Origin: Acetobacteraceae bacterium
GTDB taxonomy: Bacteria; Pseudomonadota; Alphaproteobacteria; Acetobacterales; Acetobacteraceae
Direction: 5' to 3'
NCBI GenBank assembly: GCA_020848935.1
Contig: JADLHF010000190.1
Location: 1-51,994 of the forward strand
DNA length: 51,994 nucleotides
The translations under genes were made by a program, and so were the position numbers. This document shows, in pieces, positions 1 through 8,384 of this stretch. A model generated the notes under the pieces. The model did not search any database and was not told where the DNA came from. It saw nothing but the letters and a program-made list of their open reading frames with translations. Position 1 is the stretch's first letter. Each line of letters begins with the position of its first letter.

Positions 1-5
1 CTAGC

Positions 6-446
6 GTGCTGATCGACGCGGCGGCCTATGGCGGGCTCTTTCTCGCCGCCCTGCTGGCCGCCACCATCCTGCCGATGCAGTCCGAGGCGGCGCTGGTCGG
101 GCTGATCCTGGGCGGCCAGCAGCCGGTGGCGCTGCTGGTGGCCGCCGCCAGCCTGGGCAATGTGCTGGGCAGCCTGGCCAACTGGCTGCTGGGGCGGTTC
201 ATCGAACGGTTTGCCGCGCGGCGCTGGTTCCCGGCCTCGGCGGCGTCGCTGGCGCGGGCGCGGCGGCAGTATGAGCGCTGGGGCCATTGGTGCCTGCTGC
301 TCAGCTGGGCGCCGGTGATCGGCGACCCGCTGACGGTGATCGCCGGCATGCTGCGCGAGCGGCTGTGGCGCTTCATGCTGCTGGTGACCATCGCCAAGAC
401 CGGACGCTACCTGGTGCTGGCCTGGGCGACGCTGCACTGGGCGTGA
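6..446 (+). CDS. YqaA/DedA-like small membrane protein
   Basis: Small inner-membrane protein of about 146 residues that resembles the YqaA branch of the DedA/SNARE-associated superfamily. Hydrophobic segments are visible near residues 8-28, 36-58 and 118-140. A basic stretch near residues 65-90 and a WAPVIGDPLT motif near residue 102, typical of this family, sit between them. The length matches E. coli YqaA. Members are proposed lipid or ion transporters, so the role is uncertain. The GTG at position 6 is the first possible start, but the frame is open to the window edge and the true start may lie outside. It ends two bases before the convergent ABC operon. Confidence 0.7.
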   Translation: MLIDAAAYGGLFLAALLAATILPMQSEAALVGLILGGQQPVALLVAAASLGNVLGSLANWLLGRFIERFAARRWFPASAASLARARRQYERWGHWCLLLSWAPVIGDPLTVIAGMLRERLWRFMLLVTIAKTGRYLVLAWATLHWA

Positions 447-447
447 G

Positions 448-1216
<769 letters not shown>

Positions 1217-1224
<8 letters not shown>

Positions 1225-2020
1225 GCGGCACCACCACGGCGAAATCCGCGCCGATCTCCGGCAGCCGGGCGCCGATCCTGGTGTCCAGGTCCAGCCGCGC
1301 GGCCAGCAGGGCGGCGGTGTAGCGATGTGCTGGCCTGCGCAGCACCTGCGCCACCGGCCCGGCCTCCATCAGCCGGCCACCGTGCAGCACCGCGACCTCA
1401 TCGCCAAGCATCGATGCCAGCGCGATGTCATGGGTGATGAACAGCAGCGTCAGGCCGCGTTCGCGCACCAGTTCGTCCAGCAGCCCGACGATCTGGTGCT
1501 GCATCACCGTGTCCAGCGCGCTGGTCGGCTCGTCGGCCACCAGCAGCACGGGGTCGGCGGCCAGGGCGGCGGCCAGCGCGATGCGCTGGCGTTGGCCACC
1601 GGAGAACTCGTGCGGATGGCGCGAAAGGGCGGCGTGGGGCTGGGCGATGCCCATGCGGTCCAGCAGCCGCGCCGCCTCGGCCCGCGCCGCCCGCCAACTG
1701 CGGCCGCGATGCACCACGGCGACTTCGGCGATCTGCTCGCCGATGCTCAGCACCGGGTTGAGGCTGCCGTTGGGGTCCTGGAACACCACGCCGACGTCGC
1801 GGCCGAGAAGCAGCGGGGCGGCGAAACCCACCGTGCCGGACACCGCGGCGGTCGGCGGCAGCAGCCCGCAGATGGCCATCGCCAGAGTGGATTTTCCGGA
1901 ACCGCTTTCCCCCAGCACCGCCAGCCGTTGCCCGGCATCCAGCGCCAGCGTGATGTCGGCCAGGGCTGGGGGGCCGCGTCCGTAGGCCACGCCGAGACCG
2001 CGAACCGAAAGAAAGCTCAC
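1217..2020 (-). CDS. Peptide-type ABC transporter ATPase (DppD/OppD-like)
   Basis: First ATP-binding subunit of the importer, about 267 residues. Walker A GESGSGKST lies at 37-45, the Q-loop VFQDPN at 79-84, the signature FSGGQ at 139-143 and Walker B VADEP at 161-165. The start is the GTG at 2018-2020, which overlaps the permease stop as GTGA; the open frame further upstream is only a shadow of the permease gene. It is shorter than the usual 320-330 residues of DppD because the C-terminal oligopeptide-binding extension, with its Fe-S-type cysteines, is absent. It forms an ATPase pair with the downstream gene. Confidence 0.88.
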
Positions 2021-2847
2021 GCCACCACCCGCCGCGACCGCAAGGCGTGCGCCACCCCGCGCCCGGCCAGGTGGACCGCGAGCACGGTCAGCACCAGGGC
2101 GATGCCCGGGATGATCGACAGGTACGGCGCGCGGCGGAGCACCGTGCGGCCCTCGGCGATCATGCTGCCCCAGGTCACCCGGTTCGGGTCGCCGAAGCCG
2201 AGGAAGGACAGCGCCGCCTCGATCAACACCGCGGCCGCGACCACCACGGCGGCCAGCGACACCACCGGGGTCAACGCATTCGGCAGCACCTCGCGGAAGG
2301 CGATCTCCAGCGGGCGCATGCCGATCACCCGTGCGGCGGCGACGAAATCGCGCTCGCGCAACGACAGGATTTCGGCCCGGGTGATCCGTGCCGGCTGCAT
2401 CCAGGCGCCGATGGCGATGCCCAGCACGATGGTGGTCACGCGCGGGCCGGTCACCGAGATCAGCGCCAGGGTCAGCAGGAAGGCCGGCACCGTCTGGAAC
2501 GCCTCGGCGATGCGCATCAACACCTCGTCCACCCAGCCGCCGAGAAATCCGGCCACGGTGCCCACGGTGATGCCGATGCCGAGTGCGGCGGCCGCCGCCC
2601 CGATCGCCACCAGCAACGTGGTGCGGGCGCCGTGCAACAGGGCGGCCAGCACGTCGCGGCCCAGCCGGTCGGTGCCCAGCGGGTGCGCCATGTCCTGGAG
2701 CGGCGGCAGCAGCGGGTCGCCGGCGATCGCCAGCGGATCGCCCGGTGCCAGCAGCGGCGCGGCGAGGGCGACGGCCAGCAGGACGGCGAGCATCGCCAGT
2801 CCGGAAAACCCCTCGCCGGAGGCCAGGATGCGTCGCAGCACCCTCAT
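2017..2847 (-). CDS. Peptide-type ABC transporter permease (DppC-like)
   Basis: Inner-membrane permease of about 276 residues, the DppC/OppC class. An N-terminal membrane segment is followed by the characteristic HPLGTDRLGRDVL motif near residue 53 and about five further membrane segments. The cytoplasmic EAA loop (ERDFVAAARVIG followed by REVLPNA) contacts the ATPases. The start ATG at 2845-2847 overlaps the stop of the upstream permease gene as ATGA. The stop overlaps the GTG of the next gene. Both junctions indicate coupled translation in one operon. Confidence 0.9.
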   Translation of the reverse strand: MRVLRRILASGEGFSGLAMLAVLLAVALAAPLLAPGDPLAIAGDPLLPPLQDMAHPLGTDRLGRDVLAALLHGARTTLLVAIGAAAAALGIGITVGTVAGFLGGWVDEVLMRIAEAFQTVPAFLLTLALISVTGPRVTTIVLGIAIGAWMQPARITRAEILSLRERDFVAAARVIGMRPLEIAFREVLPNALTPVVSLAAVVVAAAVLIEAALSFLGFGDPNRVTWGSMIAEGRTVLRRAPYLSIIPGIALVLTVLAVHLAGRGVAHALRSRRVVA

Positions 2848-3830
2848 CCGCCGGTGCCCGAGCCGACGCGGGGGTCGAGCAGGGCATAGGCCAGATCGAC
2901 CGCCAGGTTCACCAGTATCACCACCACGGCACTGAGCAGCATCACGCCGAGCAGCAATGGCGTGTCGCGCCGCGCCACCGCCTCGGCCGCCAGCCGGCCC
3001 AGGCCGGGGATGGCGAAGACGCTTTCGATCACCACGCTGCCGCCGAGCATCGCGGCCGATTGCAAGCCTAGCATGGTCACCACCGGCAGCAGCGCGTTGC
3101 GCGCGACATGGCGCAGCACCAGCCGCGGCCCGGCCATGCCGCGGGCGCGGGCGGCGCGGACGAAATCCTGCCGCCACAGCTCGGCCATGCCGTCGCGCAT
3201 CAGCCGCAGGTAGAGCGCCATGTACACCAGGCCGAGGGACGCGACCGGCAGCACCAGGTGGCGGGCGATGTCCGCGGCCCGGTCCCAGCCGGCCAGGCCG
3301 GAGGCGACCGTTTCGATCCCGCCGCTGGGCAGCCAGCGCAGCCGCACGGAGAAGCCGACGATCAGCACCAGGCCGAGCCAGAAGCCCGGCATGGCATAGA
3401 TCGCAATCGCCGCCAGCGACAGGGCGCGATCCCGCGGCGAGCCGGGCCGCGCGCCGCACACGATGCCGAGCAGCGAGCCCAGCGACAGCGCCAGCAGGGT
3501 GGCCATGCCCATCAGCAGCAGCGTGTTCGGCAGCCGCTCCAGCACCACCGCCAGCACCGGCCGTTCGAACGCGGTGGACCAGCCGAGGTCCAGTCGCAGC
3601 AGCGCGCCGAGATAGGCGGCCAGCCGGGGCAGGGGGCCACCGTCGAGCCCCCATTCGGCGCGCAGGGCCGCCACCTGGGCCGCATCGCCGCCGCCGATGC
3701 CGGCGAGATAGGCGTCCACGGCATCGCCGGGTGCTGCCTCCAGCAGCAGGAAGCCGCCGATCGCCACTAGGCCCAGCACCGGCAGCGCGCCGAACAGGCG
3801 GCGCGCCAGCAGCCGCCCCGCGCGGCGCAT
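2844..3830 (-). CDS. Peptide-type ABC transporter permease (DppB-like)
   Basis: The other inner-membrane permease, 328 residues, with six predicted membrane segments and the DppB/OppB hallmarks. These are an N-terminal segment ending in EAAPGDAVD, a periplasmic domain with LGLDLGWS-like sequence (LDLGWSTAF near 98), and the EAA loop RQDFVRAARARGM near 220. The C-terminal IPGLGRL and LDPRV motifs are typical. It begins 7 bp after the stop of the substrate-binding protein gene and overlaps dppC-like by 4 bp. Confidence 0.9.
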   Translation of the reverse strand: MRRAGRLLARRLFGALPVLGLVAIGGFLLLEAAPGDAVDAYLAGIGGGDAAQVAALRAEWGLDGGPLPRLAAYLGALLRLDLGWSTAFERPVLAVVLERLPNTLLLMGMATLLALSLGSLLGIVCGARPGSPRDRALSLAAIAIYAMPGFWLGLVLIVGFSVRLRWLPSGGIETVASGLAGWDRAADIARHLVLPVASLGLVYMALYLRLMRDGMAELWRQDFVRAARARGMAGPRLVLRHVARNALLPVVTMLGLQSAAMLGGSVVIESVFAIPGLGRLAAEAVARRDTPLLLGVMLLSAVVVILVNLAVDLAYALLDPRVGSGTGG

Positions 3831-3836
3831 CCGCCG

Positions 3837-5438
3837 CTATCCGGTGAACCCGGTATCGGCCCAGTTCGACACCGCCCAGCGCGGATTGTTCGACACGTTC
3901 GCCACCGTGTCCCGCGCCACGGTGATGAAGCTGAACTCGGCGACGTTGATCAGCGCGACGTCATCGACCACCAGCTTCTGGAACGCCCGGTACAGCCGCA
4001 CCCGCTCGGCATCGTCGATGGTGGCGGCGGCCTGCTTGATCAGGCTGTCCACCTCGGGGTTGACGTAGCCGTACTGGTTGGAGAAGGGCACGCCGGCGGG
4101 CAGGCCGCTCTGGAACAGGATGGTCGTCGAGATGGCAGGGTCGCCGCGATAGACCGGGGTGGCCACGGTGATGTCGAAATCGTGGTCGGTATAGACCGCC
4201 TTGATATGGGCCGGGGTGTCGTTGGACACGATGGTGGCGTCGATTCCCACCACGGCCAGGGCCTGGCGCAGGTAGTCGCCGAACTGCCGGGTCTCGTTGA
4301 AGAAGGGCGCCGGCAACAGGCGCAGGCGGAAGCGCACGCCGTCCGAGCCGCGCGGGTAGCCGGCCTCGTCCAGCAGCGCGTTGGCGCGGGCGGGGTTGAA
4401 GCCGTATCCGGCCAGGTCGGGGGCATGGAACACCCGGTCGGATTTCGGCACCGGGCCCTGGGAGGTGGTGGCGTAGCCGCGGAAGATGGTGCGCACCACG
4501 AAGTCGCGGTCGATGGCGTGGGCCACGGCGCGGCGGACGCGCACATCCGCGAGTTCCTTGCGCCGGTGGTTGATCTCCACCACCAGTTGGTAGGTCAGGG
4601 CCTCGTAGCCGTTGGAATAGATTTTCAGCCCCGGCACCTTGGCGATGCGGTCGAGATCGGCCAGCGGTACGGCGGAGAAGGCCGCCAGCTGGATCTCGCC
4701 GGCCTCCAGCGCATTGGCCGCCGCGGCACGGTCGGGCAGGACGCGATAGACGATCTCGTTCAGGTAGGGGCGGTCCTGCTGCCAATATTCGGCATTGCGC
4801 ACCAGGCGCGTGAATTCGCCCGGCCGGGTTTCGGCGAAGCGGAACGGGCCGGTGCCGACCAGCTTGCGGTTGGCCGGGTTCTTCATGATGTCGGTATCGG
4901 CGTAGAGGTGCTTCGGCAGCACCGCGGTCAGCGCCGGCAGGGCGTTGCGGATGAGCTGGGCCGGGGTGGGCACGGCGAAGCGGAACACGGCGGTGTGGGC
5001 ATCGGGCGTCTGAACCGCTTCGAGGTCGCGGAACACGGCGCGGCCGAGATTCTGGTGCTTCTTCCACACCTCCAGCGCCGAGAACGCCACGTCCGCCGCT
5101 GTGAACTTCTGGCCGTCGTGCCAGGCGACGCCGGGGCGCAGGGCGAAGGTGATGGACCTGCCATCCGCCGCGGCGGTCCAGCCGGTGGCCAGGCGAGGGG
5201 CGAGGCCGTCGCTGCCGTCGTACGACGCCTCGGCCAGCGGCTCGATCACCTTGCTGGCGACGAAGAAGACGCCGTTGCTGGCGATGATGGCGGGGTTGAG
5301 GTTGGGTGGTTCGGAGTCGGCAGCCACGGTCAGCCGGCCGCCGTGCTGGATACCCTGGGCACCGGCGGTGCGCGGCAGCAGCGGCAGGGCGGCGGCAGCG
5401 GCGAGGAGGGCGCGGCGGGGAAGGGGGAAGGCGGGCAT
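3837..5438 (-). CDS. ABC transporter periplasmic substrate-binding protein (SBP_bac_5)
   Basis: Periplasmic binding protein of about 533 residues and first gene of the importer operon. The N terminus has twin arginines and a hydrophobic stretch (residues 9-20) ending near AGAQG, a Sec or Tat signal. The body shows family 5 features: YDGSDGLAPRLATGW near 70, the GTGPFRF motif near 190, and a VRRAVAHAIDRD helix near 290. Family members bind peptides, opines, nickel or sugars, so the ligand is open. I chose the ATG at 5438 because GAGGT lies about six bases upstream; ATGs at 5459 and 5462 lack such a site. The gene is divergent from the aminotransferase, with 132 bp between them. Confidence 0.9.
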   Translation of the reverse strand: MPAFPLPRRALLAAAAALPLLPRTAGAQGIQHGGRLTVAADSEPPNLNPAIIASNGVFFVASKVIEPLAEASYDGSDGLAPRLATGWTAAADGRSITFALRPGVAWHDGQKFTAADVAFSALEVWKKHQNLGRAVFRDLEAVQTPDAHTAVFRFAVPTPAQLIRNALPALTAVLPKHLYADTDIMKNPANRKLVGTGPFRFAETRPGEFTRLVRNAEYWQQDRPYLNEIVYRVLPDRAAAANALEAGEIQLAAFSAVPLADLDRIAKVPGLKIYSNGYEALTYQLVVEINHRRKELADVRVRRAVAHAIDRDFVVRTIFRGYATTSQGPVPKSDRVFHAPDLAGYGFNPARANALLDEAGYPRGSDGVRFRLRLLPAPFFNETRQFGDYLRQALAVVGIDATIVSNDTPAHIKAVYTDHDFDITVATPVYRGDPAISTTILFQSGLPAGVPFSNQYGYVNPEVDSLIKQAAATIDDAERVRLYRAFQKLVVDDVALINVAEFSFITVARDTVANVSNNPRWAVSNWADTGFTG

Positions 5439-5570
5439 TTCGACCTCACGCAATGGCATCATCGTCGGCCGCGCATCATGCCCCGGTGCGGGCGGCTTGT
5501 CGCGGGGTGGCGCCGTGGCGTTGGCAACCGGCGTCCGGGGCGCCATTGTGCGGGCAACCAGGAGACGATG

Positions 5571-6752
5571 ATGGCCTATTTCCAGCAGAAGCACGCCGCC
5601 GGCCGGCATTTCCTGCAGATCCCCGGGCCGACCAACGTGCCGGACCGGGTGCTGCGGGCGATGGACAACCCGACGATGGATCATCGCGGGCCGGATTTCG
5701 GCAAGCTCGGCGCCCAGGTGCTGGCGCGGGTGAAGCAGATTTTCCAGACCGAGGGGCATGTGGTGATCTACCCGGCCTCGGGCACCGGGGCGTGGGAGGC
5801 GGCGCTGGCCAATACGCTGTCGCCCGGAGATGCCGTGCTGATGTGCCGGACGGGCTGGTTCGCGACGCTGTGGCACGAGATGGCGACGAAGCTGGGGCTG
5901 AAGGCGGAGTTCATCGACACGGACTGGCGCCGGGGGGCGGATGTGGCGGCGATCGGCGAGGCGTTGGCCAAGGACCCGCAGCACCGGATCAAGGCGGTGT
6001 GCGTGGTGCATAACGAGACCTCGACCGGGTGCACCAGCCGGATCGACGAGGTGCGCGCGGCGATGGATGCGGCGAAGCATCCGGCGCTGCTGATGGTGGA
6101 TACCATCTCCTCGCTGGCCAGCATCGACTACCGCCATGACGAATGGGGGGTGGATGTCACCATCGCCGGGTCGCAGAAGGGGCTGATGCTGCCGCCCGGC
6201 CTGTCGTTCAATGCGATCTCGGCCAAGGCGCTGGCGGCGGCCGAGGGGGCGAAGCTGCCGCGCAGCTACTGGGACTGGCGGCCGATGCTGGCGGCCAATG
6301 CGACCGGGTATTTCCCGTTCACGCCGGCGACCAATCTGCTGTACGGGCTGGATGCCGCCTGCGCGATGCTGCTGGAGGAGGGGCTGGCCAATGTCTTTGC
6401 CCGCCATGACCGCCATGCCGAGGCGACGCGGCGGGCGGTGCGGGCCTGGGGGCTGGAGGTGCAGTGCGCGGAGCCGCGCCACTATTCCAGCTCGCTGACC
6501 GCGGTGCGGGTGCCGGAGGGGCATAGCGCCAACGGGTTGCGGGCGGTGATTCTGGAGCGGTTCAACATGTCGCTCGGCAACGGGCTGGGGCCGCTGAATG
6601 ACCGGGTGTTCCGCATCGGGCATCTGGGCGATATCGGCGATTTGCAGGTGGTGGGCACGCTGGGGGGCGTGGAGATGGGGTTGCGGGCGGCGGGGATTCC
6701 GCACGCCGCCGGGGGCGTGCAGGCCGCGTTGGGGTATCTGGCGGGCAACTAG
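5571..6752 (+). CDS. Serine-glyoxylate / alanine-glyoxylate-type aminotransferase
   Basis: PLP-dependent class V aminotransferase of 393 residues. It probably transfers the amino group of serine or alanine to glyoxylate, as in the serine cycle or photorespiratory-type glyoxylate use. The N-terminal PGPTNVPDRVL motif (19-29), the SGTG loop (70-73) and the Schiff-base lysine in GSQKGLMLPPG (K203) are all present, with a late RIGHLGD motif. AGGAGA at 5560-5565 fits the ATG at 5571 better than the adjacent ATG at 5568. The gene is not in a visible serine-cycle cluster. Its stop overlaps the convergent methyltransferase gene by 4 bp. Confidence 0.88.
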   Translation: MAYFQQKHAAGRHFLQIPGPTNVPDRVLRAMDNPTMDHRGPDFGKLGAQVLARVKQIFQTEGHVVIYPASGTGAWEAALANTLSPGDAVLMCRTGWFATLWHEMATKLGLKAEFIDTDWRRGADVAAIGEALAKDPQHRIKAVCVVHNETSTGCTSRIDEVRAAMDAAKHPALLMVDTISSLASIDYRHDEWGVDVTIAGSQKGLMLPPGLSFNAISAKALAAAEGAKLPRSYWDWRPMLAANATGYFPFTPATNLLYGLDAACAMLLEEGLANVFARHDRHAEATRRAVRAWGLEVQCAEPRHYSSSLTAVRVPEGHSANGLRAVILERFNMSLGNGLGPLNDRVFRIGHLGDIGDLQVVGTLGGVEMGLRAAGIPHAAGGVQAALGYLAGN

Positions 6753-7618
6753 GCGTTGTGGGCCTTGAACAGCCAGACGCGGGCGGGCAGGGCGACGCGG
6801 TTGCCCTGGATGTAGGGCGGCAGGACGGCGGCGATGGCTTCGGCGGCCTGGGCGCGCTCGGCCTCGCTGCGGTCGCGCAGCAGGCGGCCGACATTGCCCA
6901 TGGTGGTCATGCCGGCGGCGGTCTGGGCGAGGTCGTCGGCGGGGAAGCGCATGGCGAAGTCGAAGGCGCGCAGGTCCACCGCGGGGAAGCCGGCATCGTG
7001 CAGGATGCGCAGGACGCGGGCGGGATTGCCGAAGGCGAACTGGCCCGGTTCGTCGCCGTGGGGCTCGTCAGGGTCGGGCGGCGGGGGCGGGGGGACCACG
7101 GTGGCGGCGGCGGCGAGGGGGACGGTGATCCAGGGGTTATCGGCCAGGGCGGCCCAGGCGGCGAAGGCGAAGCGGCCACCCGGCTTCAGCGACTGGCGCA
7201 GGTTGGCGAAGGCGGCGACGGGGTCGCCGAAGAACATCACGCCGAAGCGGGAGAACAGCAGGTCGGCAGGCGCGCCGGTGCGCTGCCACGTCAGGGCGTC
7301 GGCCAGTTCGAGGCGGGCGTTTTCGGTGCCGGCGAGGCGGGCGCGCGCGGCGTTGAGGATGACGGCGGAGACATCGATGCCGGTGACCTCGCCGGCGGGG
7401 CCGACCGTGTTGGCCAGGCGCTGCGTGGTGCCGCCGGCGCCGCAGCCGACATCGACCACGCGCTGGCCGGGGGACGGGCCGGCATAGGCGAGCAGGGCTT
7501 CGAGCACCGGGGCCAGGGCGCGTTCGGTGCGGGCCTCGCTGGCGGCCCATTGGGCGCCCATGAGACCGTTCCAGGCTTCGATCTGGCGGGCGTGGCGGGT
7601 GGCGGCGGTGTCGGGCAT
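6749..7618 (-). CDS. Class I SAM-dependent methyltransferase
   Basis: Soluble methyltransferase of 289 residues with a Rossmann-type SAM site: VVDVGCGAGG at 54-63, the acidic GIDVS near 79-83, and an ADALTW-type motif near 106. Overall it resembles UbiE/COQ5-like and related small-molecule methyltransferases, but nothing identifies the acceptor. A Pro/Asp-rich insertion (PPPPPPDPDEP) near residue 175 is unusual. It lies 40 bp downstream of the small Arg/Pro-rich protein gene on the same strand and may be co-transcribed with it. It is convergent with the aminotransferase gene. Confidence 0.8.
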   Translation of the reverse strand: MPDTAATRHARQIEAWNGLMGAQWAASEARTERALAPVLEALLAYAGPSPGQRVVDVGCGAGGTTQRLANTVGPAGEVTGIDVSAVILNAARARLAGTENARLELADALTWQRTGAPADLLFSRFGVMFFGDPVAAFANLRQSLKPGGRFAFAAWAALADNPWITVPLAAAATVVPPPPPPDPDEPHGDEPGQFAFGNPARVLRILHDAGFPAVDLRAFDFAMRFPADDLAQTAAGMTTMGNVGRLLRDRSEAERAQAAEAIAAVLPPYIQGNRVALPARVWLFKAHNA

Positions 7619-7658
7619 GGCGGATGGTCCTGGCAGGGTTGGTCAGATGGTTAGTTAG

Positions 7659-8147
7659 TTACGATATCAGAACGAATTCGACGCAAATCGGCACGGGGCG
7701 CCGACGGCGATTTTTTTGCGATATGGCGTGTTGGCAGGCGCGCGGCAACGGTATGGCGCGCAGTCGCGGCGCGGGCGGGGATGCCGCGCACCGGCGCGGG
7801 CGACGTGCGGGGAGGAGGGCGGGTGACGGGTCCTGGCCGCGCTTCGGCGGCGCGGCATGCCGGGTACGGCGCGGGCGCGCGGCGGCGGCCGCCCGGAGGG
7901 CCTGGCGGGCGGCGACGCGGGCGATGGAGGTGGAGCCGGTGGGGGCGGGGGGCGGCAGCGGCGGCAGCAGGCCGGCGCGGTACAGCGCCAGCAGGTCGTC
8001 GAAGCGCGCGATCAGGCGGGTCAGGGCGGCCAGGACCGCCAGGTACAGCGGGGCAAGCAGCCGCGCCCGCTCGGCCCGCGCGGCGAGGCCGTCGGTCAGG
8101 TCGGCCAGGATCGGGCCGAGCGCGGGCGGGGCGGGGTGCACTAACAT
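7659..8147 (-). CDS. Small Arg/Pro-rich protein, paralogue A (leaderless)
   Basis: Unrecognised protein of about 162 residues. Residues 30-65 form a leucine-rich, probably amphipathic helix (pattern L.APL.A....L.RL..R...L..L...G.LP). The rest is a long low-complexity tail rich in Arg, Pro and Ala that ends in a short hydrophobic C terminus (VEFVLIS). A second gene at 50465-50938 has the same architecture and a matching helix, so both belong to one family. I set the start at the ATG at 8145-8147. The other in-frame ATG at 8154-8156 lies inside a perfect TATAAT box, and the chosen ATG is seven bases past that box, so the mRNA is probably leaderless. A nucleic-acid-binding role is only a guess from the basic tail. 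Confidence 0.6.
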   Translation of the reverse strand: MLVHPAPPALGPILADLTDGLAARAERARLLAPLYLAVLAALTRLIARFDDLLALYRAGLLPPLPPPAPTGSTSIARVAARQALRAAAAARPRRTRHAAPPKRGQDPSPALLPARRPRRCAASPPAPRLRAIPLPRACQHAISQKNRRRRPVPICVEFVLIS

Positions 8148-8154
8148 TTCGGCC

Positions 8155-8182
8155 ATTATATCTATCTACGCCGGTGCTGCAA
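8155..8182 (-). promoter_or_regulatory. Sigma70-like promoter of paralogue A, leaderless
   Basis: On the minus strand TTGCAG (8182-8177) and TATAAT (8160-8155) are separated by 16 bp. The six bases GGCCGA follow, then ATGTTAG. A transcript starting at the usual distance would begin at or next to the A of the start codon. The same arrangement recurs at the second paralogue. Confidence 0.6.
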
Positions 8183-8188
8183 GGGGAA

Positions 8189-8212
8189 ATTCGTCAGCTT
8201 GCGTCGTGGCAT
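8189..8212. repeat. 24-bp intergenic motif, copy 1
   Basis: Shares 21 of 24 bases with 10142-10165 (core CGTCARCTTKCGTCGTG). Here it lies between the leaderless promoter and the palindromic element. It may be a regulator site or part of a degraded repeat. Confidence 0.4.
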
Positions 8213-8248
8213 GGGCTTGGCACGGCCGGGTGCCACGTCAGGGTTGGC

Positions 8249-8384
8249 GCAAGAAAGCACTTCTTTTTCTGAAGAAAAAGAAGCAAAAAGACTTTTATTC
8301 ATTAATATCCGTGTGCATGCAGCCCTTTCTTATTGAATAAAAGTTTTTTGGTTCTTTTTTTCAAAAAAGAACATGCTTCCTTGC
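8249..8384. repeat. MITE-like palindromic element, copy 1
   Basis: The 136-bp element has ends GCAAG...CTTGC. The left hairpin has 10-bp arms CTTCTTTTTC and GAAAAAGAAG (8260-8269, 8274-8283) around loop TGAA. The right hairpin has arms GTTCTTTTTT and AAAAAAGAAC (8351-8360, 8363-8372). The segments inside the hairpins (CAAAAAGACTTTTATTCA and TGAATAAAAGTTTTTTGG) are also complementary, so one long stem could compete with the two local hairpins. The right end is flush with the stop codon (8384-8386) of the acyl-CoA synthetase gene. The element is markedly A/T-rich against its surroundings. Open frames across it look spurious. It could also act as a terminator. A second copy is at 50251-50401. 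Confidence 0.75.

Noticed and set aside
8148-8156. Upstream start ATG at 8156 for small-protein paralogue A
   Set aside because: The codon lies within the TATAAT box, and paralogue B starts at the equivalent of the second ATG.
8333-8380. Short frames across the palindromic elements (such as those reading FLVLF-KKE near 8333 and 50345)
   Set aside because: They exist only because the hairpins are A/T-rich and similar in both copies; no ribosome site, and the middle is not conserved as protein.
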